DNA from: Pseudomonas arcuscaelestis
GTDB lineage: Bacteria > Pseudomonadota > Gammaproteobacteria > Pseudomonadales > Pseudomonadaceae
Assembly (NCBI RefSeq): GCF_016881005.1
Contig: NZ_JACOPV010000005.1
Coordinates: 248,001 to 312,000 of the forward strand
Direction: 5' to 3'
DNA length: 64,000 nt
The notes under the pieces were generated by a model. The model saw only the letters and a list, made by a program, of their open reading frames with translations. It was not told where the DNA came from and did no database searches. The first letter of the stretch is position 1. Each line of letters begins with the position of its first letter. The translations under genes and the position numbers were made by a program. Shown one piece after another: positions 62,774 to 64,000 of the stretch.

Positions 62774-64000
62774 ATGGACGATAATTACCGCACGGCTGTT
62801 GATGCAGCCGCGATTTTTTCCGAAACCGACTTGAGTGGCAGGATCACTTACGTCAACGAGCAGTTCTGCAGTATTTCGGGCTACAGTCGCGATGAACTGC
62901 TGGGGGCCAATCACCGCATCCTCAACTCCGGCCTGCACGACCCGGCTTTTTTCGAGGGTATGTGGACTGCGCTGGTGGCTGGCAGGATGTGGAAGGGCGA
63001 AATCTGCAACCGCGCCAAGGATGGTTCGCTGTACTGGGTCGACAGCACCATGGTGCCGCTGATCGATCCTGCCAGTGGCCGAGTGCGCAAGTACGTGTCA
63101 ATCCGCTTCGACGTTACCGAGAAACGCCAGTTACTGCATACGCTGCAGTGGCGGGTGGGGCATGACGTGCTGACCGGGCTGCCCAATCGTGCATACCTTT
63201 CAGACTTGCTGAATCAGGCGCTGGAGTTCTCCCGAAGCAAGGACATCGCCCTGGCCGTGTGCATGCTCGATCTGGATGGGTTCAAGGCGGTTAATGACGG
63301 CTACGGCCATGCCTGCGGCGACTTGTTGTTGGTTGAGGTAGCCAATCGCTTGAAGGGGATCTTGCGCGGTGGCGACGAAGTAGCGCGCCTTTCCGGTGAC
63401 GAGTTCGTGTTGATCTTGCGCGATGTGCAAGACCCCGGGCAATTGCACCTGGCCTTGCAGCGGGTCCTCAAGGCGGTTGCAGCGCCGTACTCGATCAAGG
63501 ATCGCGAGGTGAGTGTCAGCGCCAGCATCGGCGTGACGCTGTTTCCTCTCGACAACGAAGATGCCGACACCCTGGTACGGCATGCCGACCAGGCGCTTTA
63601 TGTTGCCAAGCAGAGTAGCCGTAACCGCTACCACTTGTTCGATGTGTCGCTGGATCGTGAAGTCAAGGCCACCCACCAGACGGTGGCGCGCGTGCGCCAG
63701 GCCTTGATCAAGGGCGAGTTGTGCTTGCATTACCAACCCAAGGTCAACATGCGCAGCGGCAAGGTTCTCGGTTTCGAGGCGTTGCTACGCTGGCAGCATC
63801 CGATCAAGGGTTTGGTCGCACCGGCCGATTTTTTGCCACTGGTGGAGCAGACGGACCTGATTGTCGACATCGGCGAATGGGTAATCACCCAGGCCATGGC
63901 GCAAATGCAGCGCTGGCAGCAGGCCGGGCACGTTTGGCCGGTGAGCATCAACATCGCGGCGCGGCACGTTCAGCGCAGTGATTTTGTCGAGCGCCTGACA
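62774..64000 (+). CDS. PAS-GGDEF-EAL cyclic-di-GMP enzyme, 3' end cut by window edge
   Basis: The frame from ATG 62774 is open to base 64000 (409 codons). N-terminal PAS domain (residues 10-118; SGRITYVNEQFCSISGYSRDEL, WKGEICNRAKDGSLYWVDSTMVPL), of the same type as the Aer-like receptor at 47.8 kb. Then a GGDEF domain (DVLTGLPNRAYL, active-site motif RLSGDEF, so SGDEF instead of GGDEF, a variant that is often active), and the start of an EAL domain with intact GFEALLRW, GLVAPADFLPLVEQTDLI and SINIAARH. It may make or degrade cyclic-di-GMP; the part beyond 64000 is needed to judge the EAL catalytic residues. No membrane helix seen, so cytoplasmic. Confidence 0.9.
   Translation, partial: MDDNYRTAVDAAAIFSETDLSGRITYVNEQFCSISGYSRDELLGANHRILNSGLHDPAFFEGMWTALVAGRMWKGEICNRAKDGSLYWVDSTMVPLIDPASGRVRKYVSIRFDVTEKRQLLHTLQWRVGHDVLTGLPNRAYLSDLLNQALEFSRSKDIALAVCMLDLDGFKAVNDGYGHACGDLLLVEVANRLKGILRGGDEVARLSGDEFVLILRDVQDPGQLHLALQRVLKAVAAPYSIKDREVSVSASIGVTLFPLDNEDADTLVRHADQALYVAKQSSRNRYHLFDVSLDREVKATHQTVARVRQALIKGELCLHYQPKVNMRSGKVLGFEALLRWQHPIKGLVAPADFLPLVEQTDLIVDIGEWVITQAMAQMQRWQQAGHVWPVSINIAARHVQRSDFVERLT

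Overview
This window is a Pseudomonas chromosome segment, most likely from the P. putida/fluorescens side of the genus. The gene order slt, uup, uspA, fadB-fadA, topA, lexA-sulA, psrA, nagZ, mfd, gap, apbE, sthA, lolCDE, queF, mlaA, rssB-rssC, tal, dusA is a block I know from pseudomonads. LexA boxes, a PsrA-type operator and REP-like palindromes with CATCGCGGG ends agree with this. The species is inferred from gene order and protein similarity recalled from memory; no search was run.

Layout. From 1 to 9 kb: a truncated soluble lytic transglycosylase gene, the ABC-F ATPase Uup, a universal stress protein, a small membrane protein and the fadBA beta-oxidation operon. From 9 to 16.6 kb: topoisomerase I, three small conserved proteins, the lexA-sulA SOS operon behind tandem LexA boxes, the fatty-acid-responsive TetR regulator PsrA, an L,D-transpeptidase and the muropeptide glycosidase NagZ. 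From 16.6 to 24 kb: a minus-strand group mfd, csiV-like and a SWIM/SNF2 helicase. From 24 to 29.7 kb: gluconeogenic-type GAPDH, an ApbE flavin transferase with no Nqr genes beside it, transhydrogenase SthA, a glycerophosphodiesterase and a PilZ protein. From 29.8 to 33 kb: lolC-lolD-lolE. From 33 to 36 kb: a copper-type two-component system divergent from a cupredoxin, with a cop-box in the shared promoter region. From 36 to 44.8 kb: QueF, a DUF4404 protein, a degenerate HAD protein, MlaA, RssB-RssC, a PhoD-like phosphatase, transaldolase and DusA.

The accessory part starts near 44.8 kb. A solo hcp gene (type VI secretion tube protein) has a sigma-54-like promoter and lies between a cluster of three 18-bp repeats and an AT-rich stretch of about 830 bases. 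That stretch begins with a 20-codon reading frame resembling a VgrG N-terminus. After it come a LysR regulator, an Aer-type PAS chemoreceptor, an unrecognised membrane protein and a TauE/SafE exporter. From 51.4 to 56.7 kb lies a probable amino-acid oxidation cassette: XRE-cupin regulator, FAD-dependent amine/amino-acid oxidase, Rid deaminase, YkvI-like transporter and a dCache amino-acid chemoreceptor. Then a LysR/PACE efflux pair, an unrecognised lipoprotein, and a dicarboxylate symporter followed by two GntR/FCD regulators. The first of those regulators is preceded by a strong hairpin and a nine-codon leader frame. The window ends inside a PAS-GGDEF-EAL gene.

No rRNA, tRNA, CRISPR array, insertion sequence or prophage gene was seen. 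The items most worth a second look are the hcp locus with its repeats and possible vgrG relic, the leader frame before the GntR gene, the orphan minus-strand terminator upstream of fadB, the HAD-like protein without catalytic aspartates, and MlaA without a lipobox.
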